DNA of 64,000 nucleotides from Volutella citrinella (Eukaryota; Ascomycota; Sordariomycetes; Hypocreales; Nectriaceae). Under the pieces are notes generated by a model. The model made no database searches, was not told the DNA's origin, and saw only the letters and a program-made list of their open reading frames with translations. Position 1 is the first letter of the stretch. Every line of letters starts with the position of its first letter. Location: assembly GCA_034401135.1 (NCBI GenBank), contig JAWZSP010000011.1:310001-374000 (forward strand), given 5' to 3'. Positions 14,852-28,440 of the stretch are shown here, piece after piece. The translations under genes were made by a program, and so were the position numbers.

Positions 14852-15760
14852 GTGATTTAGTTAATTTAGTTAGTTATTTTACTAACTTTAGTCAGACTAA
14901 GACTAAATTTAGCCTTAGTTAATAAGTTAAGTAAATTTAATTAATTTAATTTAGTCAATTTCCTTATTTAGTTAGTAACTTTTAGTCTTATTTAGACTAA
15001 GACTAAGACTAAGACTAATTAATTAGACTAAATTTAATTACTTTAGTTATTATTAATATAATTATAAAATATTTTTAATATTATTATAACTTTTTATATA
15101 TAATTTATTTAAATATATATATAATAAAAATATTTATAATTAGTAATTATATAATCTTAGCTAGTTTACTGATAAAATTAAAATTAATTTTAATACTAAG
15201 TGTTAATATCACTTTCATAATTAAATTAGAGAAATACCTTAATATTAAAATGTCTTTTTATATATAATTTTTAGCTAATTATATATAATATATTTAGTTA
15301 TATATATAGTAAATATACTTATAATTAATAATTTTATAATTTTAGCTTATTTATTTATAAATTTAAAATTAATTTTAATATTAAGCTTTAATATTACTTT
15401 AATAATTAAATAAAAGAAATACTTTAATATTAATATATCTTTTTATATATAATTCTTTATTAATTCTTTATAACTTATTTAAATATATATAGTAATTATA
15501 TTTATAATTAGTAACTATATAATCTTAAGTAATTTATATAATTAATTAAAACTTATTTTAATATTTAATATTGTTTTTTTAATAAGTAAATAAAAGAAAT
15601 ACCTTAATATTAAGATATCTTTCTATATATAGTTTTTTATTAATACTATATAGTTTATTTGGATATATAAATAGTAAATATACTTATAATTAGTAACTAT
15701 ATAATTTTAGTTAATCTATTTAATAAGTTAAAATTATTTTTAATTCTTCTTTTTCTTAAA
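14852..15760 (+). mobile_element. Element end C: TTAGTC/GACTAA module plus tandem units of about 181 bp
   Basis: The same terminal 'gtgatttagtta' as in the ends at 3,669 and 20,306 begins here, followed by about 200 bp rich in GACTAA (four in a row at 14,995-15,018). It is followed by at least three tandem units with the landmark 'atctttttatatataatt' recurring near 15,250, 15,438 and 15,618, a spacing of about 181 bp. Beyond 15,760 the sequence does not match element ends A and B, so this is probably a related subfamily. Confidence 0.6.
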
Positions 15761-18129
15761 TACTTTAATAAGTTTAAAAGTAACCTGTATATATAACTCT
15801 TTTAATAAAAGGGCTATAAATATAAAAAATATAGGTTTTAAAGCTTATAATTACTATAACCTAAGTTAAGTACTTTTTTAAAAAATAACTTATTAATCAA
15901 GCCTTGATCTTATATTTTAAGTATTAGTAGTTTAACTGTTTTTTAAAATATATTAAGAATTTAAGGTTATAAATTATATATAATTTATAAGTAATAGAAT
16001 CTAATAAAATATTGAGCTTAGAAAATATAAAAATAATCTTTTAATATATATAAATTTTTAAAAAGCTTATAAAATAAAATAATAAAACTAAGAATTTTAA
16101 CTACTTTATTAAATAACTATTTATCTAACTACTTTACCTACTTTATATTTACTTATTTTGAAAATAGCTTTTTTTTAATATTATTAAATCTAAGGACTAT
16201 AATTAGACTTAATTTTTTAAATCTAATAATAATGCTTAGTATTTTATAAATAAAAAAAGCTCTATTTCCTTTCTTAATATTAATAAGAAAAGTTAGCTTA
16301 ATTTTTCTCTTCTTATTTTTAGAAAATCTATTATTTATCTTTTTATAATTATCTTTTTATTTATACTTTACTACTTATATTTAAAAAAATTTAAAAACAA
16401 ATACTTATTAGCTATATAAGGTTAGTAATTTATATATTTAATTTTAAATTTAATTTTTTTTAAATTAAATTAAGATTTAAATTAAATTTTTTAAATTACT
16501 AATTAATTCTTTTTAAATATAGTTATAGCTAGTATTAAAACCTTTTAAGTTTTTAAGTCTACTAAGTATTATAACTAAAAGTATTTAAAAATTACTTATA
16601 ATTAAAAAATAAAAAAAATACTAAAAAAAAGTAAGTTATTTATAATTAATATTAATACTAATATATATAAATAAAAGAAAATCTAAATTAATAATTAAAT
16701 TATAATTTTTTAATTTAATTTAAATATAGCTAAAAACATACTTAATTTCTTTTATAAAGACTGTTTAATAAAGGTTCTTTAATTTATTATTAAAAATAAC
16801 CTTTCTTTTTAAATTTTAAATAGTGAATTTTTTAAATAACTATTATTATATTATAATAAGTATTTAAAGGATAATTTTTAAAGTTTAGGAAATTCTTTTT
16901 TAATTTTTAATATCTAGTTTTTAAATAGCTAGACTCCTTATTTAAGAATTATTCTTTCTTATTTATTTAATAACTTTAATATTAAATATAAAGTTATAAC
17001 TAAGTTATTTATTTATTTATATTATATTTTTATTAACTAATTATATTATTAAGCTTTAATAAGTTAAAAGAAGCTTATACTAGTACTTATATTTAAATAT
17101 AAGCAGTTTTTACCTACTTTAGAAGATTATCTTTTAATTACTTATAAAGAATATCTTTAAGTAAATATTTTTTATTATTTTATTATTTATATTACAAAGC
17201 TAATTTATAAATAGTTATAATATTTTTAGAAATAATTTAGCTAATAATAATCACTTTTTAATAACTTTTAAAACTGTTTTAAAAAATAGTTATAATAAGG
17301 ACTTTACTAATAATATTAAGTATATAAATTATATACTTAATACTATTATATAGGATATTTTAAAAAGCTATTTAACTATTGATTTTTTTAATTTAACTTT
17401 ATCTTTTTATATAGATTCTTTATTTATCAAAGATTTAAAAAAAGCTGAATTTTTAAAGCCTAGTTTTAATAGTAAGTTTTTTATTTATTTATTAATTACT
17501 ATGTTAAAATTATTAATCTATTAATAGCTTTTATAAGTTAGTTAAGATATATTATAACTATTATTAAATATAATAGCTTTATTTAAAAAGCTTTTTTAAA
17601 AAGGTATTAATAAAGAAAAGTTAAAAAAATTTTTACTTTTTAATTTTAATAAATTAACTATTTTTTAAGTAAAGTTATTTTTAAGTTACTATTTAAACTT
17701 ATTTTTAAAATTAAATACTAATTCTTTTTATAAATAATTTAACTTATTAAAATTTAATTTATAATATAATAAATATAGCTTTAATTCTTAAAGGGCTTAT
17801 TAATTATATTATTAAAATAGATTTTAATAAGGAATTAAAAGTTATAATTTTAAATTCCTTAAACTAAGAAACTTTAGCTAAATTAAAAGTTATTTTTTAA
17901 ACTATTTAAAAGCTTTTATTAAATTATAAAGCTAGTTTTATATAACTATTATTAAAGCTTTTTTATATATTTATAAGCTTTATAAGAAGCTAAAAGCTTT
18001 AAAAGCTTGATTTTTTAATAAAGCTTTAAATCTATAAAAGGTAAAACTTTTATTCTTATTATTATTTAATTTTTTTTTATTAATTACTTATATAATAGGA
18101 TTTTTATCTAGCTTATAATCAAGCTATAA

Positions 18130-20306
18130 ATAAAAGCTTAACTAAATTCGAATAATATTTTCTTAATTAGTTTTTTTATACTTAACTAATTAAGACTTTA
18201 TAAATAAGTTACTTATGTATATTATTAATTATATAATAATTAACTAATTAAACTAGGCCTTTTATTTTAGCTTTTAGTTTAGAACTTAGGTTTAAATTAA
18301 AGTATTTTAAGCTAAATAGAGTATTGTATTATTATATTATTATAAAAAATAATATTTAAGATATCTTTAAAACTAAATATAAAATATAAGTACTATTTAT
18401 TAAATAACTTTATTTTCTTTATTAAATATTAATTTTATTAATTTTTATTAAATTTAAATCTAAGTAAAAAAGCTATTTTAGTTAAAAAGGGTTATCTATT
18501 AATAAATTAACTTTAAGTCCTAATTTAAAACCTTATAATCTCTTAGATATTAATTTTAATAGTAATATATATATATTATATTATAACTAATTAAAAAAAA
18601 TAATAGTTATTTATTAAAAAGTAGGCTAGAAAGAGATGTATTTTATTTATTATTATATTATTTACTAATTAATTTATTAAATTAATATTTTATAATAAAA
18701 GGATTTTAATAAAACTAGACTTTTTATATTAAGTATTTTAGCTAAATATTATTTTTATAATTATAAAAAGAATCTTTTTTATTTTAAGTAATATAATTAT
18801 TAACAATTAAAATAGGATTTGTTTTAGCTTAATTAGGAAATTAGTTTTATTAAAAAGCTAGGAAATTTAAAATTTAAAAGAATTAACTAAAAAAGCTAAA
18901 AAGAAAAAAAATCCTAGTTAAAATAAGCTTAAAAAGAAAAAGCTAAAAAAGCTAAAAAAAGTTATAATTTAAAAAATAATAAAAAAGAAAGTGATTTTTC
19001 AGCTATATAATAGTTAGTTTTTAAGTCTTAGACTTAATTCAGAAGTTATATTATATATATATTCTAAATAGTAAATCCTTTTAATTTTACTATTAATATT
19101 TAATAAGATATTTATAATATTAGCTTTATTAGTAATTAATATTAAAGTACTTAAATAAATAACTAAGTATTATTATATAAATTAAGCTTTTTATTTAATA
19201 TTAGTTTTAAAAATAAAAATAGACTCATCTTAAATATATTATTATATATATATTCTAAATATTAGTCTTTTATAATTATACTATTAATCTTTAATAAGAT
19301 ATTTAAAATAATAGCTTTATTAATAATTAGGATTAAAGTGCTTAAACAAATAACTAAGTAATAGTATTTAAATTAAGTTATTTTACTTAATATTAATTTT
19401 TAAATTAAAAGTAGACTTATTTTAAATATATTATTATATATATATTCTAAATATTAATCTTTTATAATTTTATTATTATTAATAATTAAGATATTTAAAA
19501 TAATAGCTTTATTAATAATTAGTATAAAAATACTTAAATAAATAATTTAATAGTATTATCTAAATTAAGCTTTTTTACTTAATATTCATCTTAAAATTAT
19601 AACCAGACTTATTTTAAATATATTATTATATATATTAGTATCTTATAACTCTATTATTATTAATAGTTTTAATATTTAAAATAATAGCTTTATTAATAAT
19701 TAGTATTAAATTACTTAAATATATAATCAAGAATTATTATATAAACTAAGTTTTTATATTTAATATTAATTTTAAAATTATAAATAAATATATAATAGAT
19801 ATCTTATTATAAATATTAATTAAATTTTTAATTTTAATATTTGTATTATTAATATTAAATAAGAAATTTAAAATAATCGCTTTATAAATAATTAATATTA
19901 AATTCTTTTTATAACTAATATAATATAAACTAAGTTTTTTACCTTATTATTAACTTTAAAATTATAAATAGATATATTATAAGTATACTATTATATATAT
20001 TATTTAATTATAATTTTTATATAATTTTATTATTTAATATTAGTTAATTATTAAAATTATAATTAAAAGACTAATTAAGTTATTAACTAACTTACTAACT
20101 AAATTACTAATTAAATAACTAAGTTTAGTCTAACTAAATTAATTAAGACTAAATTTAGTCTTAGTTATTTTTATAAGTAATTTTAATTACTTTTAGGAAA
20201 CTAATTAACTGACTTTACTCAGACTAAGACTAAAATTAAACTAATTAGATTTAGTTAGATTAAGTTTAGTTATTAAGTTAGTAATATAATTAATAACTAA
20301 ATCATA
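18130..20306 (-). mobile_element. Right arm of large inverted repeat (element end B)
   Basis: Read on the minus strand from 20,306, this arm repeats the layout of 3,669-5,430: the terminal 'gatttagtta' end, about 230 bp of TTAGTC/GACTAA-rich sequence, then four to five tandem units of about 185 bp (landmark 'tattatatatatattctaaata' style blocks near 19,053, 19,240 and 19,433), then a long stretch at 19,010-18,130 that matches 4,556-5,430 with mostly single-base differences. The tandem array here is longer than in the left arm (about 1,000 versus 600 bp). Confidence 0.7.
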
Positions 20307-20449
20307 ACCTTAGTATTATAATTAATAGTACTAAGAATAATCTTTTATTATAAATTAATAAATTAGGTTATTATTTTATTAAAGTCAAGGTTTTTTAAAC
20401 TATTATTTTATAGTATATAAACAATATATAAGTTAGGCTATATAGCTTT

Positions 20450-20672
20450 ATAAAAAAAATAATAGTAAGATTTTATAATAAAAAGTAATTAAAGCTTACT
20501 TAATATCTTAATAAGCTTTCTTTATAATATTATATATTATAATACTTCTTAGAGTATATATATTAATAATAATATTACTCTGCTCTTTATACTTAGTTTT
20601 ACTAGACTTTATTATCAAGCTAGGCAGCGCTGTGTAGCTAAAGTAAAGCTTAATATTAAATACTATAATATA
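20450..20672 (+). repeat. Direct repeat pair, copy 1
   Basis: This stretch matches 21,180-21,402 in the same orientation, an offset of about 730 bp; the block 'ttataatattatatattata' near 20,521 is shared. Copy 1 keeps noticeably more G and C than copy 2 (for example 'gctaggcagcgctg' near 20,620). The two could be terminal repeats of a short element or a local duplication. Confidence 0.65.
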
Positions 20673-21179
20673 AATAATTAGTTAATAAATATATAAAATT
20701 AAGCTCTTATTAATTTATATATAAATATATAGTATATTCTCTATTTTCCTATTAAACTATAAGCTATATATAAAAATAAAGCCTTATTAAGTAGTTTTTT
20801 AAGACTTAAGTTTAAAAACAATATAAAAAATAGAAAAGGTTATTATATATATATAAAATAAGGTAAAAACTTTTTATTAAATTAAGTAACTAAGGTAGTT
20901 AATAGTATATAATATTTAAAAACTTATTAAATATTTAAATAATACTTAGAATAAAATCTAAACTAATTATAAATACATTAAAAAATATTATAAAAAATAT
21001 AATAATAAAAATTATTAAATACTTAATAAAAGTTAGTAAATATATATATATATTTATTAAAAATATTAAAAATTAAAATAAAGTATTAAAAAGAAAACTT
21101 TAATAAATTAAAGTTTTATTATTATAAGATAGATATATAATATATAATTAATATATAAATTAAGCTATATACTTTTATA

Positions 21180-21402
21180 AAAAAAGTTAATAATAAGATT
21201 TTATAATATAAAATAATTAAAATATATTTTTTATTTTAATAAGCTTTTTTTATAATATTATATATTATACTACTTCTTAAAATATATATATTAATAATAA
21301 TATTACTTTACTTTTTATATTTGGCTTTATTAATTTATATTAATAAATTAAATAGTACTTTATAACTAAAATAAAACTTAACATTAAATATTATAATATT
21401 TT
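21180..21402 (+). repeat. Direct repeat pair, copy 2
   Basis: Partner of 20,450-20,672. Where copy 1 has C or G in CpA, TpG or CpG contexts, this copy generally has T or A, so it looks further along the same mutational path. Confidence 0.65.
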
Positions 21403-23639
21403 ATTCTTTTTTTAGTAATATTATTTTTAATATTAAGGCTTATAAGATATAACTACTAGCTTTATTATAATCTAATAATAAATAACTATTAATATTAATT
21501 AAAATAATTATAAAGTTAATTAAATTAAAATTAAAAAATAAAAACTTTTTGAAAAATACTTAAGAATTTAAAAAAATTAATATAATTAAGAATTATAATA
21601 AAATAAATATATTTAAAAAGTATAATAAGATTAATAATATTACTTTTTATTTTATTAAAAAGTTTAAAAAAATTAAAAAATTAAATATATTTAAAAAAAA
21701 TAAAACTTATAGATAATAAGTCTTATTATTATACTTATAATATAAATAATAATTATTAATAGTACTAAAAAAAGTATAAAATAAGAATATAATAGTTAAA
21801 ATATTTTATAAATTAGCTTAAATATATAAATTACTATAATACTTAATAATATTAAAATATTTTATATATTATTTAAAAAGTATTAAAATAAGAATAAAAT
21901 AAGTAATTAAAATTATAAAAAAAATTAAAAAAAGATATTATAAAAAGGCAGTATAAAAGATATATAGTTTAAAAATATTAATAAATAAAAAAAAGGCTTT
22001 CTTTTTATATTTTAAACAGTATAATTATTAATTATAAAAATAATTACTTACTTAATTTACTTAATATAATAAAGATAAAATATAATTAATAATAATTTAC
22101 TATTAATAAAATAATTTAATTTTTTTTTAATTTTTTTTTTTAATTTTTAAATTTATTATAACTTTTATAATATAATCTTAGCTATATATTTTAAACCTTA
22201 ATAATAATAATATTTAATTTTTCTAAAACTAATATTCTTTTTATAATTATTTATAAAGTGTTAAAAAGAGTTTTAAATATATTTATTTTTAATATTAAAC
22301 TTATTTTATTTTTAATATTTATTTTTATTTTTATTTTTATTTTTATTTTAGCTTTTTTAATTAATACTAGTAGCTATATTATTATATTTAGTTTTATTTT
22401 TAATTAATTTATTAATTTTTTTTTTAAAAAGTTTTTAAAATATTATTTAAAAAGGTTTTATATAGTTTTTATATAAATAATGAAAACTTTTTAATTAATA
22501 TTTCTATTAATTATATTATGCTCTTTTTTTAATAAAAGTTCTAGCTTATTTCAAAATTAAATACTTAAGTTTTAAAAAAACTATTAATAATTTAATTCTT
22601 ATTTTATTATTAAAAAATAATAATAAAAGTTATATAATAACTATCTTAGTTATTACTTAGCTTTTCTTAAATACCTAATAATATTAATATATATATTTAA
22701 AGGTTTTTAATTAAAATATTAGTTTATTTTTTAAAAATATCTTAATTATATTTAAATAAGCTTACTTTTATATTATATATTTTTAAAAGCTTTTTTATAT
22801 TTTACTTAAGTTCTTAATATTAAAATTTTAAAAAACTAAAATAATATATATTCTTTTATTTTTAAACTTCTTAAAGTATTTAAAAACTATTTAAGAATTA
22901 AATAATTAATTAACTTATTTTTATATTTTTAAAGTATTATAAATATAATAATTTTTTATAATTTTAAATTAAATTCCTTTTTAAATTTAAAACTTAAGAT
23001 TTTAAAATTAGATTTTTAATAAGTTTTTTAATAAATTATTTAAAAAGTTTAAAAAACCTTATTTTTTTTATTAAGCTTTTATAATTATATAAGTAAGTCT
23101 ATATTTTTATAATATAACCTTTTAATAATTATAATTATAACTTTTAAAGCTTTTTTTAAACTCTTTTTAATTAATATCTTAAAAATCTTATGTATTTATT
23201 TTATATATTTTAATTAATTTAAATTCTTTTAAACTAATAATATTAAATTATAAAAAGTCTAAAATAATATATTAACTTCTTAAATATTTATATTAAGAGT
23301 TATATTTTTTTTATTTAAAAATATTACTTTTTTAATAATTATAAAAAAAGTATTAAAATTATAATAATAAGTTCTATATAAGCTTTATTAAGAATTATAA
23401 CTTAAAGTAATATAATTTAAAATAAAAAGTTTAAATTACTTATTAATATTCTTTTAATATAGAGATTAAAAAATATAAACTAAAGCTTACTTTTTATATA
23501 CTTTATAAAAAGATTAAAGCCTTTTTGTATTTATAAATAATATAGCTTATTACTTTATTTAAAAGTATTTAATATAAAGTCTAAATATATATTAAAATAA
23601 CTTAGCTTTATTAAAGCAAAGCTAGCTGACTTATAATAT

Positions 23640-24210
23640 AATAATATTATAATAATCCTTAGTTAATATATATAAAAATAGTTAATTTAATTAATTATAT
23701 ATTTTATTAAATCAACTTTTTTTAAGATTATTAAAAATTATATAAAAATATATAAGCTTTATTAAAGTATATATATATTAAAGTACTACTTTTATAATAA
23801 GCTATAACTATTATTTTTAATATTTTATTTATTTTAAATAATTAATATATATTTTAATATAAACTTATTATAAAATATTTAGTTATTAAATAAATTTATA
23901 AATATTATTTAATTATTATATATTTTATAATTAAGTATATTTTTAATATATTAAAATTATAATTTATTTTTTTATAAATTATCATTATTTATAAAAAAGT
24001 AAATTATAATTTTAATATATTAAAAAGAATTATTAATAATAATATAAAATTTTTATTTATTATATTTAAATAAACTATTTAAAGAGTATATTATAAAATA
24101 TAAACTTTTTATTATATATTATTCTTAAATAAATAAATAATTAAAAAATTAAAAAATTAAATTAAATTGTTAAAAAATATTTATATATATATTATAAAAA
24201 TTTTTTTTAT
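23640..24210 (+). repeat. Dispersed repeat X, copy 2
   Basis: Same-orientation partner of 13,990-14,570. It lies directly upstream of repeat Y copy 2 (24,340), which suggests that X and Y are neighbouring parts of one longer element of which only Y is seen at the left end of the window. Confidence 0.65.
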
Positions 24211-24339
24211 TATAATTTATATAACTATAAGTATTTATATTATAAGCTTTATATTTAGCTTAAAAAATACTAATACTAAGAATCTAAATAAAGTTATATA
24301 ATAATTTTATATATAATTAAGTTAAAAAGTTTTAAATAA

Positions 24340-24900
24340 TAAAAATAATAAAGCTTTAATAATATAAAGTTTTAAAAATATAATTATAAATAATAAGTTA
24401 TTATAAAAATAATTAAGAAAAAGAAAATAGTTTTTATAATATTATTAATATAATTATAAGCCTAGTTTTTTAAACTATTTATATATTTATATTATTATTA
24501 TTTTATTATTATTATTTAAGTTATTATATATATTATTTATTATTATATTAATATTTAAACTTATAATATTTAAGCTTATAATATTTAGACTTATAATATC
24601 TAAGCTATTTTTTAAAATTAATTTCTTATAATTATATTTATTTAATATAATATTTATAAGATTAAGATTTAAATTAATTATAAATAATATAATAAGTTAG
24701 TATTTATTATAATATTTATTAAGCTTTTTAATAAATAAGAAATCTTATATATAATAAAATAAATAAATAATAAACTTAATTAATTTATTAAGCATATTTA
24801 AATTATTTTTTATTATATTTAAATATTAAAATAATTCTTAAAATTATTAATTTTAATAATATATATAAAATAAACTTTTTTAAATTATTATTATTTTTAG
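24340..24900 (+). repeat. Dispersed repeat Y, copy 2
   Basis: Same-orientation partner of 190-710. It begins with a block containing 'aataagttattataaaaa' and ends near the shared 'aatatatataaaataaact' block at about 24,860. Three related 17-18 bp phrases around 'acttataatattt' recur at about 24,555-24,600, a small internal tandem duplication. Confidence 0.6.
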
Positions 24901-26944
24901 TTTATTTAATTATAAAAAATTATAAAATTTTAATATTTATTATAAAATATTTATTAAATTATAAAATAATATAAAATATAATAATTAAATATTATTTTTA
25001 TAAATTTTAATAAATAAATAAAAGTAATTTTAAATAAATAATTTATTAAGTTTTAATAATTATAATAAAAAAAATATATTAATAATAAAACTCTTATTAT
25101 AATAAAAAAATAAAAAAAAATAATATAATTTATATATAAATATAAAAAATTAAAATTTATTATTTTTTTTAAATTTAATACTTTCTTTTTAAAAAAATAT
25201 TTCTTAAGAATTTTTTATATATTCTTATTATAATTAATTTTTAAAAAAACTCTTAGAAAATTAATTAAAAATTCAAATAATATTTTTTTTAGATTTTTTA
25301 AAAACTTTTTTAATAACTCTTTAAGTTATATATATTAATAAAATAAGGACTTTTAAATAGTTTTTTTATTATTATATATATTTATAAATCTTAAAAAAAT
25401 CTTTATAATTAATAATTTAAATATATTTTTATAATTAAAATTAAATTAAATTAAAAAATTAAAATAATATTAAATATTAAAATAATATTAATAAAAAGAA
25501 TTATATTATTATTAATATTAAGTTTAATAAAGTTATTTTATATAATAATTATTATATTTTTAAAATATAAAAATTAATATATATTATATAAAATATAATA
25601 AATAATAAAAAATATTAATATTAAAAAAATTATATAAAAAATAAAGTACTTATTATATATTATTATTTTAAATTAACTTATAATTATTTTTAAAAAACTT
25701 AAAAAATAGCTTTATTTAAATACTTTAATTTTATTTAAAAATAATATTAATAAACTAAATAATAGTTTTAAAATAAGAATATATTATTATTATAATAAAT
25801 AAATAATTATAATAATAATTATTTTATTTTAATATAACATAAAATTTCTTATTATTATAAAATTTAAATTAAGATTATATAAAATAATTAATATATAAAA
25901 TATATAATTTATTTATATTAATAAATATAAAAACTATTTTTTTATAATTTATATTATTAAATTTTTATTTAAAAATTATTATATTATTATATAAATAATT
26001 AAAAAATATATAATAAAAAATATTCTTTTATTAATAATAATTAAATAATAATTAAATAATATAAAATTTAATATAAAATTTAAAATAGAAAATAACTAAA
26101 TATATTATAATTAAAAGTTTATAAAATTATAATAAGAAATAAAAAGTTAATAAGTTATAATATTATAATAAAAAATAAAAAAGTTAATTAATTATTATAA
26201 TTATAAAAAATATAATTATTATTTATATTATTAATTAATATTTATAATTTAGTATTTATAAATTAAAAAATAAATAAGAAATATTTAAATTAATATAAAT
26301 ATATTAAATTAAATAATTAAATAAATAAAGTATTATTTTTATATTTTATATTATTTTAATTAAATAATTAATATTCTTAATTATAATTTTAACTTATTAT
26401 TATATCTATTTTAATTATTATTAAAATTTAATATAAAAAATTAAAATATTATAAATAAAATATAATAAAATTATACATTGTAAATAATTAAAATTAATAT
26501 AAAATACTTATATTATTTTAAAAAACTAATATTTAATTAAAAACTTATAAATTAAAAATATTATTAAACATAAACTTATATTTAAAATTTTATTATTAAT
26601 ATTATTAATTTAATAATTTAAATAATTAGTTATTATATTAAATTATTATAATAATTATAATTTTATAATAATAATTTATAATATTAATATATAATAATAA
26701 TATAATTTAAAATTATTAATATAATAATTTTAATATATTTAATAATATAAATTTATTTTAATTAATTAATAATTTTAATATATTTAATTATATATATTAT
26801 TATAAATAATATATATAATTTTAAATAAATAAATATTAATATATTTTTATTAATAGTAATTATTTTATTATTTTAAAAATATAATATTATAAAAAATAAT
26901 TAATTTTAATTAATTAAATAATTAAAATATAATATATTAATAAG

Positions 26945-27622
26945 AATAATATATTTATAATAAAATATAATATATATTTAAAATTTTTTTAAAATAATAT
27001 AAAAATATAAAATAATATTAATAAATATTTATTATTAATTTTTAATAATATAAATAATTTTTTTAAAAAATATAAAAATTATAAAAAAAATAATTAAAAA
27101 TTAAATTAAATAAAATAAATAAATAAATAAATATATATTAAAAATTATAATTATTAATAAATAATTATTAATATTATATATATATTATAAATTTTATTTA
27201 AAATTAAAATATTTATATTTTTAAAAATATAAATAAAATTATATAATATTTTTATATAAAAAAATAAATTATATTTAAATATAATTTAATTATTATTAAA
27301 AATTAAATTATAAATTTAATTTATATTTTTAAAATAAATATATTAATATTATTAATTAATTTAAAATAATTAAATAAAAATTTCTTATATTTATTTTATT
27401 ATAAAATATAAATTTAATAATTTAAAAAAAATTTAAAATTTAAAATTTAAAATAATTATTTTTTTAAAAAAATAAAACTTAATAAATTAATTAAAAATAA
27501 TATTAAAAATTTTTAAATATAAAATAAATAAATAAATATAAAAAAAATATAAATATTAATTTAAAAAATTTTTTAAAAATTTTTAATATATTTAAAAAAA
27601 ATTTAATTTAATTTAAATTTAA

Positions 27623-27719
<97 letters not shown>

Positions 27720-27995
27720 TATTTATTTATTTTTTAATTTATTTATTATTAAATTTATTTATTATTAAATTTATAAAATATTTTTTTAAATAAAAATTAT
27801 ATTTTAATATTAAAATTTTAAAATTTTATTTATTTTTTATAATTATTTTATTTATATTATATATTTAAAAATATTATAATATTATTTTTATATTTTAAAT
27901 ATTTATTTTTTAATATATAATAATTAATTTATATAATAAATTATAATTATTATTTTTATTTTTATTTTATATTAATATATTTATTATTATAAAAT
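26945..27995. other. Nearly G/C-free stretch
   Basis: Between the G at 26,944 and the C at 27,996 I find only two G/C bases, the C at 27,384 and the C at 27,478. That leaves runs of 439 and 517 bases made only of A and T. The stretch includes long runs of T and A and the ATT microsatellite. There is no coding potential. Confidence 0.9.
27622..27719 (+). repeat. ATT microsatellite, about 33 units
   Basis: An uninterrupted run of ATT/TTA triplets about 98 bp long. It sits in the most AT-pure part of the block. Confidence 0.95.
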
Positions 27996-28440
27996 CTTTT
28001 TTATTTATATATTTTTTAAATATTTTTTATAATTTATTTAATATAATTATTTATATTATAAAAAAATTATAATTTATAAATTATTATATAAAATTTAAAA
28101 TTTTTTTTTTTTAAATAATTTATATATTATATATTTATTATATTTTATTAAAAAAATATTTTATATTAAATTTAATTTTTTAAAAATTATATAAAATAAA
28201 AAAATTAATATTTTATTTTATATTATTTAATATTTTATTATTTATTTATTTATTAAATAAGTTTTTAAAAAATTAATATATTAATAAAAAAATAAAATAA
28301 AATAATCTTTTTTATTTTTTTATTATATTAATTTTTTATTATAAGATATTATTTAAATAATAAATCTTACTTAAGTTTAATTAATAATAATTCAAAAGTT
28401 ATATAATAGAGTTATTTAAGTACTTAAGTAGGAGATATAG

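Larger units (their letters stand above)
1..28440. repeat. RIP-saturated AT-rich block (decayed transposon heterochromatin)
   Basis: This block is overwhelmingly A and T; typical 60-base lines have only a few G or C, and some have none. Surviving C is mostly followed by T (CTA, CTT, AGCT contexts), and CpG can be counted almost on one hand (for example near 360, 7,028, 10,522, 18,148, 19,878 and 20,626). No reading frame of useful length survives on either strand. This is the pattern of repeat-induced point mutation acting on repeated DNA over many generations. Repeat families can still be aligned by eye inside it (separate entries). The block starts outside the window, so its full length is unknown. 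I see no gene, tRNA or rRNA in it. A centromere, a pericentromere or an ordinary transposon island are all possible. Confidence 0.9.

Noticed and set aside
16400..18120. Possible gag- or polymerase-like frame in the AT block
   Set aside because: The translation is full of stops and dominated by Lys, Asn, Ile, Phe and Leu as expected of AT-rich DNA; no motif can be distinguished from composition.
1..28440. Mitochondrial DNA or a plasmid as the source of the AT-rich block
   Set aside because: No mitochondrial genes, tRNAs or intron-encoded endonuclease frames are present, and the repeats show directional loss of CpA/CpG, which fits RIP in the nucleus.
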